From the NCBI GenBank assembly GCA_963817485.1, contig CAWFOR010000013.1:62001-126000 (forward strand): a DNA stretch of 64,000 nt, given 5' to 3'. Each line of letters begins with the position of its first letter. Positions within the stretch are counted from its first letter, which is position 1. Below the pieces are notes generated by a model. It was given only the letters and a program-made list of their open reading frames with translations, ran no database searches and was not told the DNA's origin. Below, in pieces: positions 30,401 through 38,276 of the stretch. The position numbers were made by a program, and so were the translations under genes. This stretch comes from Hyphomicrobium_A sp963817485. Lineage in GTDB: Bacteria > Pseudomonadota > Alphaproteobacteria > Rhizobiales > Hyphomicrobiaceae.

Positions 30401-31234
30401 CACACGCCACTCCGTCGACTTGCCCGCATACTCGAAGACGACGGTCGCATTGCGCAGGCCGACCTCCTTCAAGAAGGAGCTGGCGCCGATGCGCTGGCGC
30501 GCGCGTGCCGACATATCGGTGACCATGCGGGCGAGATCGATGCGCTTCAAGGGTCCCGGCACCGACTCGGGCGCGGCTCCGGGTGCCTTGACGCTCTTCG
30601 GGCTCGGCGAGGACCCAGGCGGACTCTGCTGCACGGTTGGCGGCGGCGTAGTCGGCACGGGCTTGGGCGGTTCGAGCGGCGCGGCCCCCGCGTCGCTGCT
30701 TTCGACCGGCTTGGGGAAGCTCAGCGACAGCCCGCTGTCATCGGAATAGAACACATAGAGCTTGGGCTCGATCAACTCGACGCGTGCCGGTACGATGCGC
30801 GCCGACCACAGCGCCGAGGCGCTGAGCTCCACCGCGGCGAGCGGCGCGGAGGCCACGACATCGCCGTCGGACTCGCTCATGCGCAGATTGCGCAGCCGGA
30901 ACTCGACGCCGCCCGTCTCCGACAGGCTGACGACGGCATCGTCGATCTTGACCGAGTTGCCTTCGAGCTCGGCGTTGATGCCGCGCTCGATCGGGGCCAC
31001 GAGAAACTTTAGCGAGACGGGGCCGTGGCGGAGGCGAACGTAGCCGAGCCCGAAAATGAGCACGGCGATCATCGCGAAGGGGGCAAGGATGAAGACGAAG
31101 CGGCCGAGACCGTGAAGAACCGTGTCGCAAGCGTAGGCGGTCGCGTTCAGGCGCTGGCGCAGTGCGGTCGGCCGCTCTTGCTCTCGCGGTTGCGCGACGG
31201 CGGGGACACGCTTCTTTCTTCCGGTCGTCTGCAA
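27419..31234 (-). CDS. Giant AsmA-like / YhdP-type envelope protein (DUF3971)
   Basis: A 1271-residue protein with one N-terminal transmembrane anchor (about 45-68) and a long periplasmic beta-strand-rich body, the form of AsmA/YhdP/TamB-family proteins thought to bridge inner and outer membranes for lipid transport. The C-terminal AsmA-like region shows LTALDVRGTLDGGKPLAV, INLGG-like repeats and GLMGDLCEIPIFGPIALGP before a disordered tail rich in Ala, Ser and Lys. A Pro-rich linker (PPKPVPTTPPPTVQQSPPG) lies near residues 185-215. The frame is intact over 3.8 kb. It is convergent with tyrS. Function is by family. Confidence 0.85.
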   Translation of the reverse strand: MQTTGRKKRVPAVAQPREQERPTALRQRLNATAYACDTVLHGLGRFVFILAPFAMIAVLIFGLGYVRLRHGPVSLKFLVAPIERGINAELEGNSVKIDDAVVSLSETGGVEFRLRNLRMSESDGDVVASAPLAAVELSASALWSARIVPARVELIEPKLYVFYSDDSGLSLSFPKPVESSDAGAAPLEPPKPVPTTPPPTVQQSPPGSSPSPKSVKAPGAAPESVPGPLKRIDLARMVTDMSARARQRIGASSFLKEVGLRNATVVFEYAGKSTEWRVPSLVVALMHGRARSVISGRATVESGGQPWKLTFETDELERNRTLTLKTSIRDLHPRSLAPAVPQLSLLQAFDMPVEGDATLELSTAGDIRAATLSLEIGHGSLRLPALPEAPLEVDGGTIKVAYDGAAQRVLLSPSTLRWRGSRITMSGAMQSQGQKDGHPVWSYDLSANEGEFAAAEFAVAPVKLQSWRATGRVLPHRGEIELADFNLKAGGAEIAMKGDFVAGADPASTRLEGSLSPMPLDTLKALWPKAIGPGAREWVGERVAHANFLGGTFRFVSGAGMEPGEAGAEPAEHRLSLAVQASDVEMRIIDNMPPVVAPRLLTRIENDALEMTIPDATVAIDPEHQLPLKAGRFTVTNVLNPAPSMGEVVFASETSLGLVLGLIEKSPLGLLEEAGLPRQNLDGKFDGQFKVSLPLTPGTPTSAIKVEGKAHITDGKAKDILGPYDVQGASIGLDITEKAVDANGELLINGVLAKVGWQRIFDAPIDKQPPLRITATLDNTDRTQLGLDVNHIVQGEVPVEITITRGARNEPAIRLRADLSNADLLLENVSWHKSPGRPAMLQCDIAQGRTHKIELQNFKVAGDDIAIEGWAAIGADNRLREFYFPDFSLNVVTRMEVQGSLGSDNIWKVKAHGSTFDGRDFFRSLFSLGQLAEQHPAAKKPRDGIDLDAEISNVIGFSEVNLRGVKLKLSKRGEKLTALDVRGTLDGGKPLAVALRQEPGQPRQLLADSTDAGQAFKLIDFYPNIQGGRVRLEVNLDGSGPAEKTGVLYVEDFRILGDPVVSEVFSTVDEEQAAGKSGATKRPKVVREVFEFNRMRVPFSVGYGQFVMEESYLRGPLLGASIRGKIDFKMRRVNLGGTYVPLQGLMGDLCEIPIFGPIALGPKCEGLSGMTYAIQGPMDHPQVIVNPLAMLAPGIFREIFQMTNPNPKVQRRDDTPNPAAEGNVRASSTTMGAPKEAPQGSEDEASSQANSDTVDGWSSQTVPNPPKKKKQ

Positions 31235-31537
31235 GCCAGCCCCTCGACAGTCCCGAGACTACTCTCGACGCAAACTGAATTGGCACAAACGGACATGGCA
31301 ACGGACGTGTCCCATTGGATCCTGCACCCGCTCCCTACAAAGCCCTCGTCGACCAACGACTTTTGGGCGCGGGTCAGGGGCGACCACCACGCTCAAAGTG
31401 TTGCCGGAAAAGCCGATCGAAAGTCCCCCAACGCTTGCACCGCCGCGGCCTCGCGGCTAAGCCTCCCGACCCGGCGCAAATCTCAGCATGCGCTTCACGT
31501 GCATGGCAAAAAGCGACAAAAGAAAGGCATCTTGACC
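31235..31537. other. 303-bp region between divergent genes
   Basis: This lies between the AsmA-like gene (minus) and the peroxiredoxin gene (plus), so both promoters are expected here. An open frame crosses it in the peroxiredoxin phase but has no family likeness and no ribosome site. I see no convincing operator or hairpin. Confidence 0.55.
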
Positions 31538-32005
31538 ATGGTCGAGGACGGTAAGAAGGCGCCCGATTTCGAGCTCAAGGATGCGGACGGAAAGAGCACA
31601 AGGCTGTCGGGCCTCAAGGGCCGTCCGCTGGTGCTCTATTTCTATCCCAAGGACGACACCTCGGGGTGCACGGCGGAGGCCAAGGACTTCACCTGCCTCA
31701 TCGACGATTTCAAGCGCGCCGGCGCCGAGGTGATCGGCGTTTCCCCGGACAGCCCAGAGAGCCATCGCAAGTTCCGCGAGAAATACGGGCTCGGCGTGCG
31801 CCTTCTGGCGGACGAGGCCCGCGAGGCGGCCGGGGCGTATGGGGTCTGGGTCGAGAAATCCATGTATGGGCGAAAATATATGGGCGTCGAGCGCTCGACC
31901 TTCCTGATCGACAAGGCGGGAAAGGTCGCCCGCATCTGGCGCAATGTGAGGGTTCCGGGCCACGCCGAAGAGGTACTGGAAGCGGTGCGCGCGCTCAAAA
32001 CCTAG
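31538..32005 (+). CDS. bcp: Thioredoxin-dependent thiol peroxidase (BCP/PrxQ peroxiredoxin)
   Basis: Reduces hydrogen peroxide and organic hydroperoxides in the cytosol. The product is 155 residues from ATG 31538, with AGAAAGG upstream. It begins GKKAPDFELKDADGK, the active site is YPKDDTSGCTAEAKDF with the peroxidatic Cys44, and later come VIGVSPDSPESHRKF, RKYMGVERSTFLID and WRNVRVPGHAEEVL. The residue five after Cys44, where a second cysteine often sits in BCP, is lysine; Cys53 is the only other nearby cysteine. It is either a one-cysteine enzyme or uses a shifted resolving cysteine. Confidence 0.92.
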   Translation: MVEDGKKAPDFELKDADGKSTRLSGLKGRPLVLYFYPKDDTSGCTAEAKDFTCLIDDFKRAGAEVIGVSPDSPESHRKFREKYGLGVRLLADEAREAAGAYGVWVEKSMYGRKYMGVERSTFLIDKAGKVARIWRNVRVPGHAEEVLEAVRALKT

Positions 32006-32143
32006 CCGGAGCCGCCGAAAAGCGCGTCCGGCGCGTCCACAGGGCGCTCTGCCTACTCCGCCCGTGGACCGTGACCACCGTCGTAAACCGTGCTAGGAAA
32101 AGGCCACGGGGGGAGCATCCGGCAGCGTAAAGTCGCCATGATG

Positions 32144-32187
32144 CCCGCATCTTAAACGGGACGATCCCGCATTCTAAGCGGGACGCT
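32144..32187. repeat. Two tandem 22-bp units upstream of the bactofilin gene
   Basis: Units 32144-32165 and 32166-32187 share about 18 of 22 bases. Both begin CCCGCAT and carry a CGGGACG near the end, so each is a small inverted repeat. They lie 60-105 bases before the bactofilin start. Possible operator or slippage product. Confidence 0.65.
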
Positions 32188-32248
32188 AGCGTCGCGATCA
32201 TACGATCAGGCGTCGTTGCGTTTGTCGCATCAGCAAAGGTGGAAGCGT

Positions 32249-32749
32249 ATGTTGCCGAACTTCAAGCGATCAGAGTCAGAGCCGCCCAAGGTCACTCCGA
32301 GCCTGCCTCCCAGCCCCCCGCAATCGAACGGCCTTAGCGCTCGCACGCTAGGGATCGCGCGCAGCGGCGAACGCAGCACCGCCTCTGTCATCGGCCCCGA
32401 TCTCACGATCAACGGCAATCTCGTGTCGAAGGGCGAGGTCCAGGTCGACGGCGAGGTGCAAGGCGACATCCACGGCACTTACGTCGTCATCGGCGAGAAG
32501 GCCCGCATCACCGGCGGCATCGTCGCCGAGGAGATCGTCGTGCGCGGCCACGTCATGGGCTCGGTGCGCGGCAAGCGCGTGATGCTGCAGTCCTCCAGCC
32601 ACATCGAGGGCGACATCTACCATCAGGCGCTGGCCATCGAGCAGGGCGCCTTCTTCGAGGGCAAGTCGCGCCGCTCGGATGATCCGATGGCCGGCATCTC
32701 CAAGCCGGACATCCCGGGGTTCAACGGATCCGGCGGCGATCTGACCTAA
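32249..32749 (+). CDS. Bactofilin family cytoskeletal protein
   Basis: Bactofilins polymerise without nucleotide into filaments that scaffold cell-wall enzymes, polarity or stalk formation. The product is 166 residues from ATG 32249 with AAGGTGGA upstream. The N-terminal 45 residues are Pro/Ser-rich and disordered. The core from about 48 to 140 is a right-handed beta-helix with regular Gly/Val repeats: IGPDLTINGNLVSKGEVQV, GDIHGTYVVIGEKARITG, and VMGSVRGKRVMLQSSSHIEG. The tail is short and polar. It is convergent with the repair ATPase across a strong hairpin. Confidence 0.92.
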   Translation: MLPNFKRSESEPPKVTPSLPPSPPQSNGLSARTLGIARSGERSTASVIGPDLTINGNLVSKGEVQVDGEVQGDIHGTYVVIGEKARITGGIVAEEIVVRGHVMGSVRGKRVMLQSSSHIEGDIYHQALAIEQGAFFEGKSRRSDDPMAGISKPDIPGFNGSGGDLT

Positions 32750-32779
32750 GTCAGAAAGCGGCAACGCTCAGGGAATTTT

Positions 32780-32813
32780 TTCGCGCCGCGCGTCTTTCGA
32801 CGCGCGGCGCGAA
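32780..32813. terminator. Perfect 15-bp hairpin with T-rich flanks, bidirectional terminator
   Basis: TTCGCGCCGCGCGTC (32780-32794), loop TTTC, exact reverse complement (32799-32813). A T-run precedes it (serving the minus strand) and TGTTTTG follows. It separates the convergent bactofilin and ATPase genes. Confidence 0.88.
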
Positions 32814-32830
32814 TGTTTTGAAGAGCGGCT

Positions 32831-35432
32831 TCAGCGCCAGGGCGCGATCGCGATGCGATTGCCGCCGAGGCTCGCAAACGTACGCTCGCGGCAGGTCAAC
32901 ACCAGAACCTGGTGGCTCTGCGCCGCAAGCTTCAGCGCCTCGAACATGCGCTCGATGCGCGCGTCGTCCGAATAGACGAGCGCGTCGTCGAGAATGAGCG
33001 GGGCCGCGTTGCCGGCCTCCGCCAGCAGCCGCCCGAAGCCGAGGCGCACCAGCACCGCGAGCTGCTCGCGCGTACCCTCGCTCAAAGTCGTGATCTCTTC
33101 CGCCGCACTCCCCCGCTGCAGCGTCTCCAGCGCGAAGGCGTCGCCGAAGCTCAGCCGCGCGCCGGGGAATACGAGGCGCAGATACGGCTCGAGCCGGTCG
33201 AGGACGGGCTTGGAGAGGCGCTCACGCGTTTCGCCGGCGGCTTTGTCCAGCTCGCGGCTGAGAAGCTGCAGGGCGCCGAGCTCTTGAGCGAGGCCGCGCA
33301 CGCGCTCGTCGGCCGCGGCACAGGCATCATCGAGCTCGGCGAGCGTCGAGCCGACGTCGTCGGCGCGGTCGGCTTTCAGCTCGCCTTCGATGCCGGCCTC
33401 GATGCGGTGCAGGTCGGATAGCTCCTTCTCGGCCGCGGAAACTGCAACGGCAGCAGTTTCCGACGCGTGCTTGAGCGCCGCAAAGCGTGCCTCGTCGGGG
33501 GCCGCCTCGCGCCACGCGGTCGCATCACGCACCGCAGCGTTGCGAGCAGTCGTCGCCTCAGTGAGCGCCGCTGCAAGCTTGTCGAGCTTCGCCTTGCGGG
33601 CGGCGGCGTCGCCAAGTTCGGCAGCGAGCCTCTTGATGTGGTCGCCCCGCTCAGCCGCGAGCGTGCGCGCTTGCCCTTCCTGCACACGCGTCTCATTGCG
33701 CAGCGCAGACGCTATTTCGAAATCCTCGTCAGCGGTCGCCCGAGCTTCAGTCAGCTCTGGCATAAGCAAATCCAGCTGCTCAGGCGTCCGCGTCGGCGCC
33801 GGTCCGAGCAGCGCGGCGCGCTTGGCAAGCTCGGCGTGGGCCACTTCCAGCCGCTCGAGACCGTCGGGCGCGCGCGCCCGCAATTGTGCGTTTACCTCGG
33901 CAAGTTGGGTCTGCAGCGCGCGCCGCTCGTCGGTCCGCCGCTCGGCGTCCTCGAGCGACGCGGCTCCCATCTTGCGCAGGAGGTCCGAGAGCTGTGCCTG
34001 CTGTGCCGCGATGTCGGCCGCGTCGTCCTCGGCGCCCTCCGATTGTCCGGGCGCAATGGTGATGACGCCGATGCCCTCGATCTCGAGCGCGATTGCGCGC
34101 GTCGGATGGATCGTCTCGCCGTCAGCGACCGCCTTGCCGTCAAGTCTGATCTTGCCGGCGCCACCGCGCGCGTACGAGATGGAAACCTTGGGCGCGGCCG
34201 CTTCGAGGCGCGCGGAAAGCATGGCGATGCTCTGCGCCGCGTTGCGGGCCGCCGTCAGCAATCCATCGTCGGAGCCGTTCGCGGCGAGCGCGCCGGTCAG
34301 CCCCTTGCGCTGGCCCGCGGCGTCACGCGCCGCTTTGAGCCGGTCCGTCAAATCGCGCAGTTGCGCGCCAAGCACATGCGCCTTGCCTTCGCGCTCTGCG
34401 GCTGCGAGCGCCTCCTTGATCTCGTCGCGCTTCTTGCGCGCGGCCTCCGTGCGGCTCTCTTGTTCGGCAAGGCGCCTGGTCAGCTCGGCGAGCTGCGGCG
34501 CTTCGTGCACCGCTGCCTCCTCCAGCTTGGAAAGGTCGGCTACCTTGTCCTTGAGGCTCTGCAGTGCACTGCTGCACGCGGTGAACCTCTCCTCGTGCTT
34601 CTCCAGCGCCTCCGCGGCGACGCGCAGCTTCTCGTACGCCACACGCCCGGTCTCGAACGCCCGCTCGGCGTCGGCCTTAGCTTGCACGCGTAGCGTTGCC
34701 GCCGCCGGATCCGCGAGCCGCGCGATCTTCTCGCGTACGCCCCCCAGCCGGTCGAGCCGCGCCTGCGCGCCGTCAAGCCTCGCGCGCGCCGTCTCGCGGC
34801 GCGCCGCGAGGTCGCGCTGCTCGTCCTGAGCCGCCTTGTATCGGCCCGTCGGGCGGGGCGGATTGTGGCCGGTCACGAACTCGGCGAGCTCGGCCTGCAA
34901 GGCGCGCGCCGACAAAGCGGGCCGCGCCGCCGTCGGTCACGCTCTCGACCTCGTCCTCGACCGCGGCAAGCAGCGCCCCGTTTGCCGCAGCCTCCGCGCT
35001 TGGCGGCGCGAGCGGCTTGCCCTGATCGACCCACAGCAGCGCGAAGCGTCCCGCCGCATCCTTGCCCGCCAGCAGCTCTGCGAGCTTCGTCTCCGCATCG
35101 CCCCCGCGCGCCACGTCGCTGCCCGAGAGGCTGCGCAGCTCCGCCGATCGCCCCGCGAGGAACTGTTTGCGAATGCGCCAGGTGTTGCCGGCAATCTCGA
35201 AATCAACCTCGACGAGAGGGGCGCCGCCGTTGTGCGGGCGCAGGGCCTCGACCGTCTTGCGATCCTTCGAAGTGTGCTTTTCGCACAGCGCAAGGCGCAC
35301 AGCTTTGAGGATCGTCGACTTGCCGAGCTCGTTGGGCCCGGCGAGCACGTCGAGATCGCCCGAGAGCCCTTCGAGCGCGATCGGCTCGCTGAAGCGCCCG
35401 ACCTCCTTCAGACGAATGGCGCGGATCTTCAC
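32831..35432 (-). CDS. SbcC/YhaN-like AAA family DNA repair ATPase (one frameshift)
   Basis: A coiled-coil ATPase expected to work with the nuclease encoded just before it. GTG 35432 overlaps the nuclease stop (GTGA). The N-terminus is an RecF/SMC-type ATPase with Walker A AGPNELGKSTILKAV (about 31-45). Long heptad-rich, Ala/Glu/Arg-rich coiled coils make up the middle. The C-terminal half-domain has LSEGTREQLAVLVRLGFGRLL (signature), LILDDALVYSD (Walker B) and a HQVLVLTCRER loop. Near 34916 one extra base splits the frame between the N-terminal ATPase lobe and the coiled coil. The repaired length is about 866 residues. The GPNE Walker form matches YhaN better than SbcC. Confidence 0.87.
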
Positions 35433-36559
35433 TGGGCGCCCTCCGCCTCGGCGCGGCGCGCGAGCGCGAACAGCTTGCGCAGTGCGCGCTGCGCGGTCGC
35501 GGCATCCTCGCCGCTGAGTTCGGAGGCAGCCTTGAGGCGCTGTGCGACAGTGCCGAGCACGCCCGCACCCAGCGCATCGAGATCGACCGTCGCGGCTTCG
35601 GTCTTGAGTGCATCCGTATCGGACTGCAGGTGGAAGAGCTGCGGGGCGAGCTTCGCCAGCCGCTGCTCGATCAAGGCAAACTCGCCGAGCGTAACGAGGC
35701 CATCGAGCGCCAGCGCCATCAGGTGCCGCGAGGCAGAGCTGCCGAAGCCGTCGACCTCGGCCTCGAGCGGGGCCAAGCCGTCCACGCGCTCCAGCCGGTG
35801 CTGACGGCGCAGCCATGTGAAGTGCGCGGTCGCAACGCGCTCGACCTTCGGCACCGCACCCGCGCCGTCGATGGTGACGGCGAGCACGTGCCCCGGCTCG
35901 TTGTCGCGGAAGCCGTCGGGCTCGGGCGTGCCGGAATACCAGACGCGGTCGGAGATGCGGGTCGTGCCGTGCCAGTCGCCCAGCGCCAGGTAGCTGAGGC
36001 CAGCGGATTTGGCGCGCGCGGGGTCGATCGGAACATTGGCGTCGCCGGCGCTGCCGAAGCCCTGCACGGAGCCGTGCGCGAGCCCGATGCGGATGCTGCC
36101 CGCGGGCGAGGCGGCGGCGTCCATGAAGGCGGTCGGGTCGCGGCTCGTGCTTTTGGAGACGAGCGGCGCAGCGAGCAGCGCGATGCCCGGAGCGATCTCG
36201 ACGAGCCCCTCGCTCGCGTGCACACGCACGTTCCCGGGCAATCCCGCGGCGATGATCCCCTCCCACACGCCGCCGGCGCGCGCCGGATCGTGATTGCCGG
36301 GCAGCAGGTGCCAGACGAGCTTGGGGTAGCCCTTGAGCCGCGACAGGAGCTGACCGGCGAGAGTATCGGGGAGCGTCTCGGAGTCGAGCACGTCGCCCGC
36401 GACCAGGACGAAGCTCGCGCTCGCGGCCTGCGCTGCCGCAGCAACGCGATCGACGGCATCGAGCCGCTGCGCGCGCAGGACCGCGGCCTTGTCCGCCGGG
36501 AACGCGCCGAAGCGCTTGCCGATCTGCCAATCGGCCGTATGGATGAACGTCAATCGCAT
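35429..36559 (-). CDS. SbcD/YhaO-like DNA repair exonuclease
   Basis: A calcineurin-type metallophosphoesterase of 376 residues, likely the Mre11-like nuclease of a two-gene complex with the next ATPase. Metal-binding motifs are FIHTADWQIGK (6-16), VAGDVLDSE (about 62-70), LLPGNHDPARAGG, GLAHGSV and LALGDWHG. The C-terminal third is helical and probably binds the ATPase coiled coil. Start ATG 36559 gives MRLTFIHTADW, the usual beginning. The stop overlaps the ATPase gene by four bases. Confidence 0.88.
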   Translation of the reverse strand: MRLTFIHTADWQIGKRFGAFPADKAAVLRAQRLDAVDRVAAAAQAASASFVLVAGDVLDSETLPDTLAGQLLSRLKGYPKLVWHLLPGNHDPARAGGVWEGIIAAGLPGNVRVHASEGLVEIAPGIALLAAPLVSKSTSRDPTAFMDAAASPAGSIRIGLAHGSVQGFGSAGDANVPIDPARAKSAGLSYLALGDWHGTTRISDRVWYSGTPEPDGFRDNEPGHVLAVTIDGAGAVPKVERVATAHFTWLRRQHRLERVDGLAPLEAEVDGFGSSASRHLMALALDGLVTLGEFALIEQRLAKLAPQLFHLQSDTDALKTEAATVDLDALGAGVLGTVAQRLKAASELSGEDAATAQRALRKLFALARRAEAEGAQ

Positions 36560-36727
36560 GGATCGGGCGATAATGTTCCTATTTTGTTCGCATGGCAAGG
36601 GGGAGCCAACGGGGGAGCGGCTCAGCTTGAAATCCCGGCCCCGTGCCTTCGATGAGAAGGTGGCCAGGGCCCGCGCTTGCGGCGGGCACTCCGGCCTGTT
36701 TTGCTCAAGCTCCGCGCGGCCGGCGGC

Positions 36728-36922
36728 TCAGGCGGCGTCGTCTTCGTCCTCGAACTCGTCGTCTTCGACCAGGCTCTTCAGCGTCTCGACGATCTGCCCC
36801 TCGCCATCCTCCTTCGACTCGACCAGCCATTCGGCCAGGACCGTCTCACCCTGCATGAAGACGACCTTGAACGGGAGCTCCTCTCCCGTGACCGCAACCA
36901 CATCGCCCGTAACGAAAGCCAT
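36728..36922 (-). CDS. Small acidic protein of unknown function
   Basis: A 64-residue protein starting at ATG 36922 behind AAGGAGG (36935-36929). It has an all-beta-looking start (FVTGDVVAVTGEELPFKVVF, VLAEWLVESKEDG) and ends in a very acidic tail (DDEFEDEDD). The strong ribosome site argues that it is real. I do not recognise a family. It lies upstream of the repair nuclease on the same strand with 168 bases between. Confidence 0.65.
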   Translation of the reverse strand: MAFVTGDVVAVTGEELPFKVVFMQGETVLAEWLVESKEDGEGQIVETLKSLVEDDEFEDEDDAA

Positions 36923-37075
36923 GATCACCCTCCTTGCTGTAGGCTCCCCGCGGCGTCGGCGCGGGAACGAGGCACACTAGCCACGATTCGAGACATTTCG
37001 TGCGCTCCCGCGGCGTGACTTAGGCTGTGGAAAAAGTGCATTGCGGCGCCAGCTTGCGCGAAAGACGGGGAGACC

Positions 37076-38209
37076 ATGGCGGCAGACGTTGAAACCGCGG
37101 TGATCGGCGCCGGGGTCGTCGGCCTCGCCATCGGCCGGGCACTCGCATTGGCCGGGCACCGGGTGCTGGTGGTGGAGCGGCACGGCCGCATCGGCACGGA
37201 GACGAGCGCCCGCAACTCCGAGGTGATCCACGCGGGGCTCTACTATCCGCCCGGGAGCCTGCGCGCCGAGCTATGCGTTTCCGGCAAGGCGCTGCTCTAC
37301 CGGTTTTGCGAGGAGAACGGCGTCGCGCATCTCAAGTGCGGCAAGCTACTGGTCGCGGCGGACCCGTCCGAGATCGCCAAGCTCGAGGCGATCGCCGCCA
37401 ACGCCGCGGCAAATGGCGTCCCCGTGCAAAAATTGTCGGGCGAGGATGCGCGCGCGCTCGAGCCGGAGCTTGCCTGCGTCGCAGCCTACCTCTCCCCGTC
37501 CACCGGCGTCATCGACACCGCCGGCCTTATGACCGCGCTCGAAGGGCACCTGACGACGCTCGGCGGCGAGGTGGTGCTGAACGCAGCCGTGACGCGCATC
37601 GAGGCTCCTCCCGATGCGGACGGAGATTTCACGCTCGCGATTGTCAGCGGCGGCGAGACGAGCGCGCTGACCGCGCGCAACGTTGTGATCGCGGCGGGCT
37701 TCGGCGGCACTCAGCTCGGGCGCACGCTCGCCTATCCCGCCGGCTACAGCGTGCCCGAAACCTATCCCGCCAAGGGACACTACTTCGCGCTCTCGGGCCG
37801 CGCGCCGTTCCAGCACCTCGTCTATCCCATGCCGCACGGCGCGTGGCTCGGCGTGCACCTGACCTTCGACGTCGCGCACCGCGCCCGTTTCGGCCCCGAC
37901 ATCGCCTGGACCGACGCTGTGACCTACGACTTCGAGGACGCGGACGGGGCGCGCCGCGCCGCCTTTGAGCGCGCGATCCGCCGGTACTGGCCGAGTCTCC
38001 CCGACGGCGCCTTGCAACCCGACAGCGTTGGCGTGCGCCCGAAGATCTACCGCGAGGGCGAACCCGTCGCCGACTTCCGCATCGACGGGCCGGCGGCGCA
38101 CGGCATCCCGCGCCTTGTCGCGCTCTACGGCATCGAGAGCCCCGGCCTCACGTCATCGCTCGCAATCGGTGAGCGCGTGGCGAAACTGCTCGATCAGCGG
38201 AGCGCCTAG
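37076..38209 (+). CDS. FAD-dependent oxidoreductase, L-2-hydroxyglutarate oxidase-like
   Basis: A flavoprotein of the DAO superfamily, 377 residues from ATG 37076 (GGGGAGACC upstream). The dinucleotide-binding start is VIGAGVVGLAIGRAL (9-23). The signature ETSARNSEVIHAGLYYPPGS (about 42-61) is typical of L2HGDH/LhgO, as is the late GVRPKIYREGE and YGIESPGLTSSLAIGE. It probably oxidises L-2-hydroxyglutarate or a close 2-hydroxyacid to the keto acid and feeds electrons to quinone or oxygen; the exact substrate is inferred. It stands alone with an intact frame. Confidence 0.85.
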   Translation: MAADVETAVIGAGVVGLAIGRALALAGHRVLVVERHGRIGTETSARNSEVIHAGLYYPPGSLRAELCVSGKALLYRFCEENGVAHLKCGKLLVAADPSEIAKLEAIAANAAANGVPVQKLSGEDARALEPELACVAAYLSPSTGVIDTAGLMTALEGHLTTLGGEVVLNAAVTRIEAPPDADGDFTLAIVSGGETSALTARNVVIAAGFGGTQLGRTLAYPAGYSVPETYPAKGHYFALSGRAPFQHLVYPMPHGAWLGVHLTFDVAHRARFGPDIAWTDAVTYDFEDADGARRAAFERAIRRYWPSLPDGALQPDSVGVRPKIYREGEPVADFRIDGPAAHGIPRLVALYGIESPGLTSSLAIGERVAKLLDQRSA

Positions 38210-38276
38210 TCTTTGACCGAATCCGGCAATTGGCGCTAGCTTCGCCCGCGCCGCAGCAAAGCTTGAGGGGGATGTC

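Noticed and set aside
27404..31012. A 1202-codon open frame on the plus strand
   Set aside because: It is the antisense shadow of the AsmA-like gene, made of Arg/His/Leu/Asp-rich low-information sequence typical of GC-rich complementary frames.
33390..34829. A Ser/Ala/Arg-rich 479-codon plus-strand frame
   Set aside because: Antisense to the coiled-coil part of the repair ATPase; composition is the complement of Ala/Glu/Arg codons.
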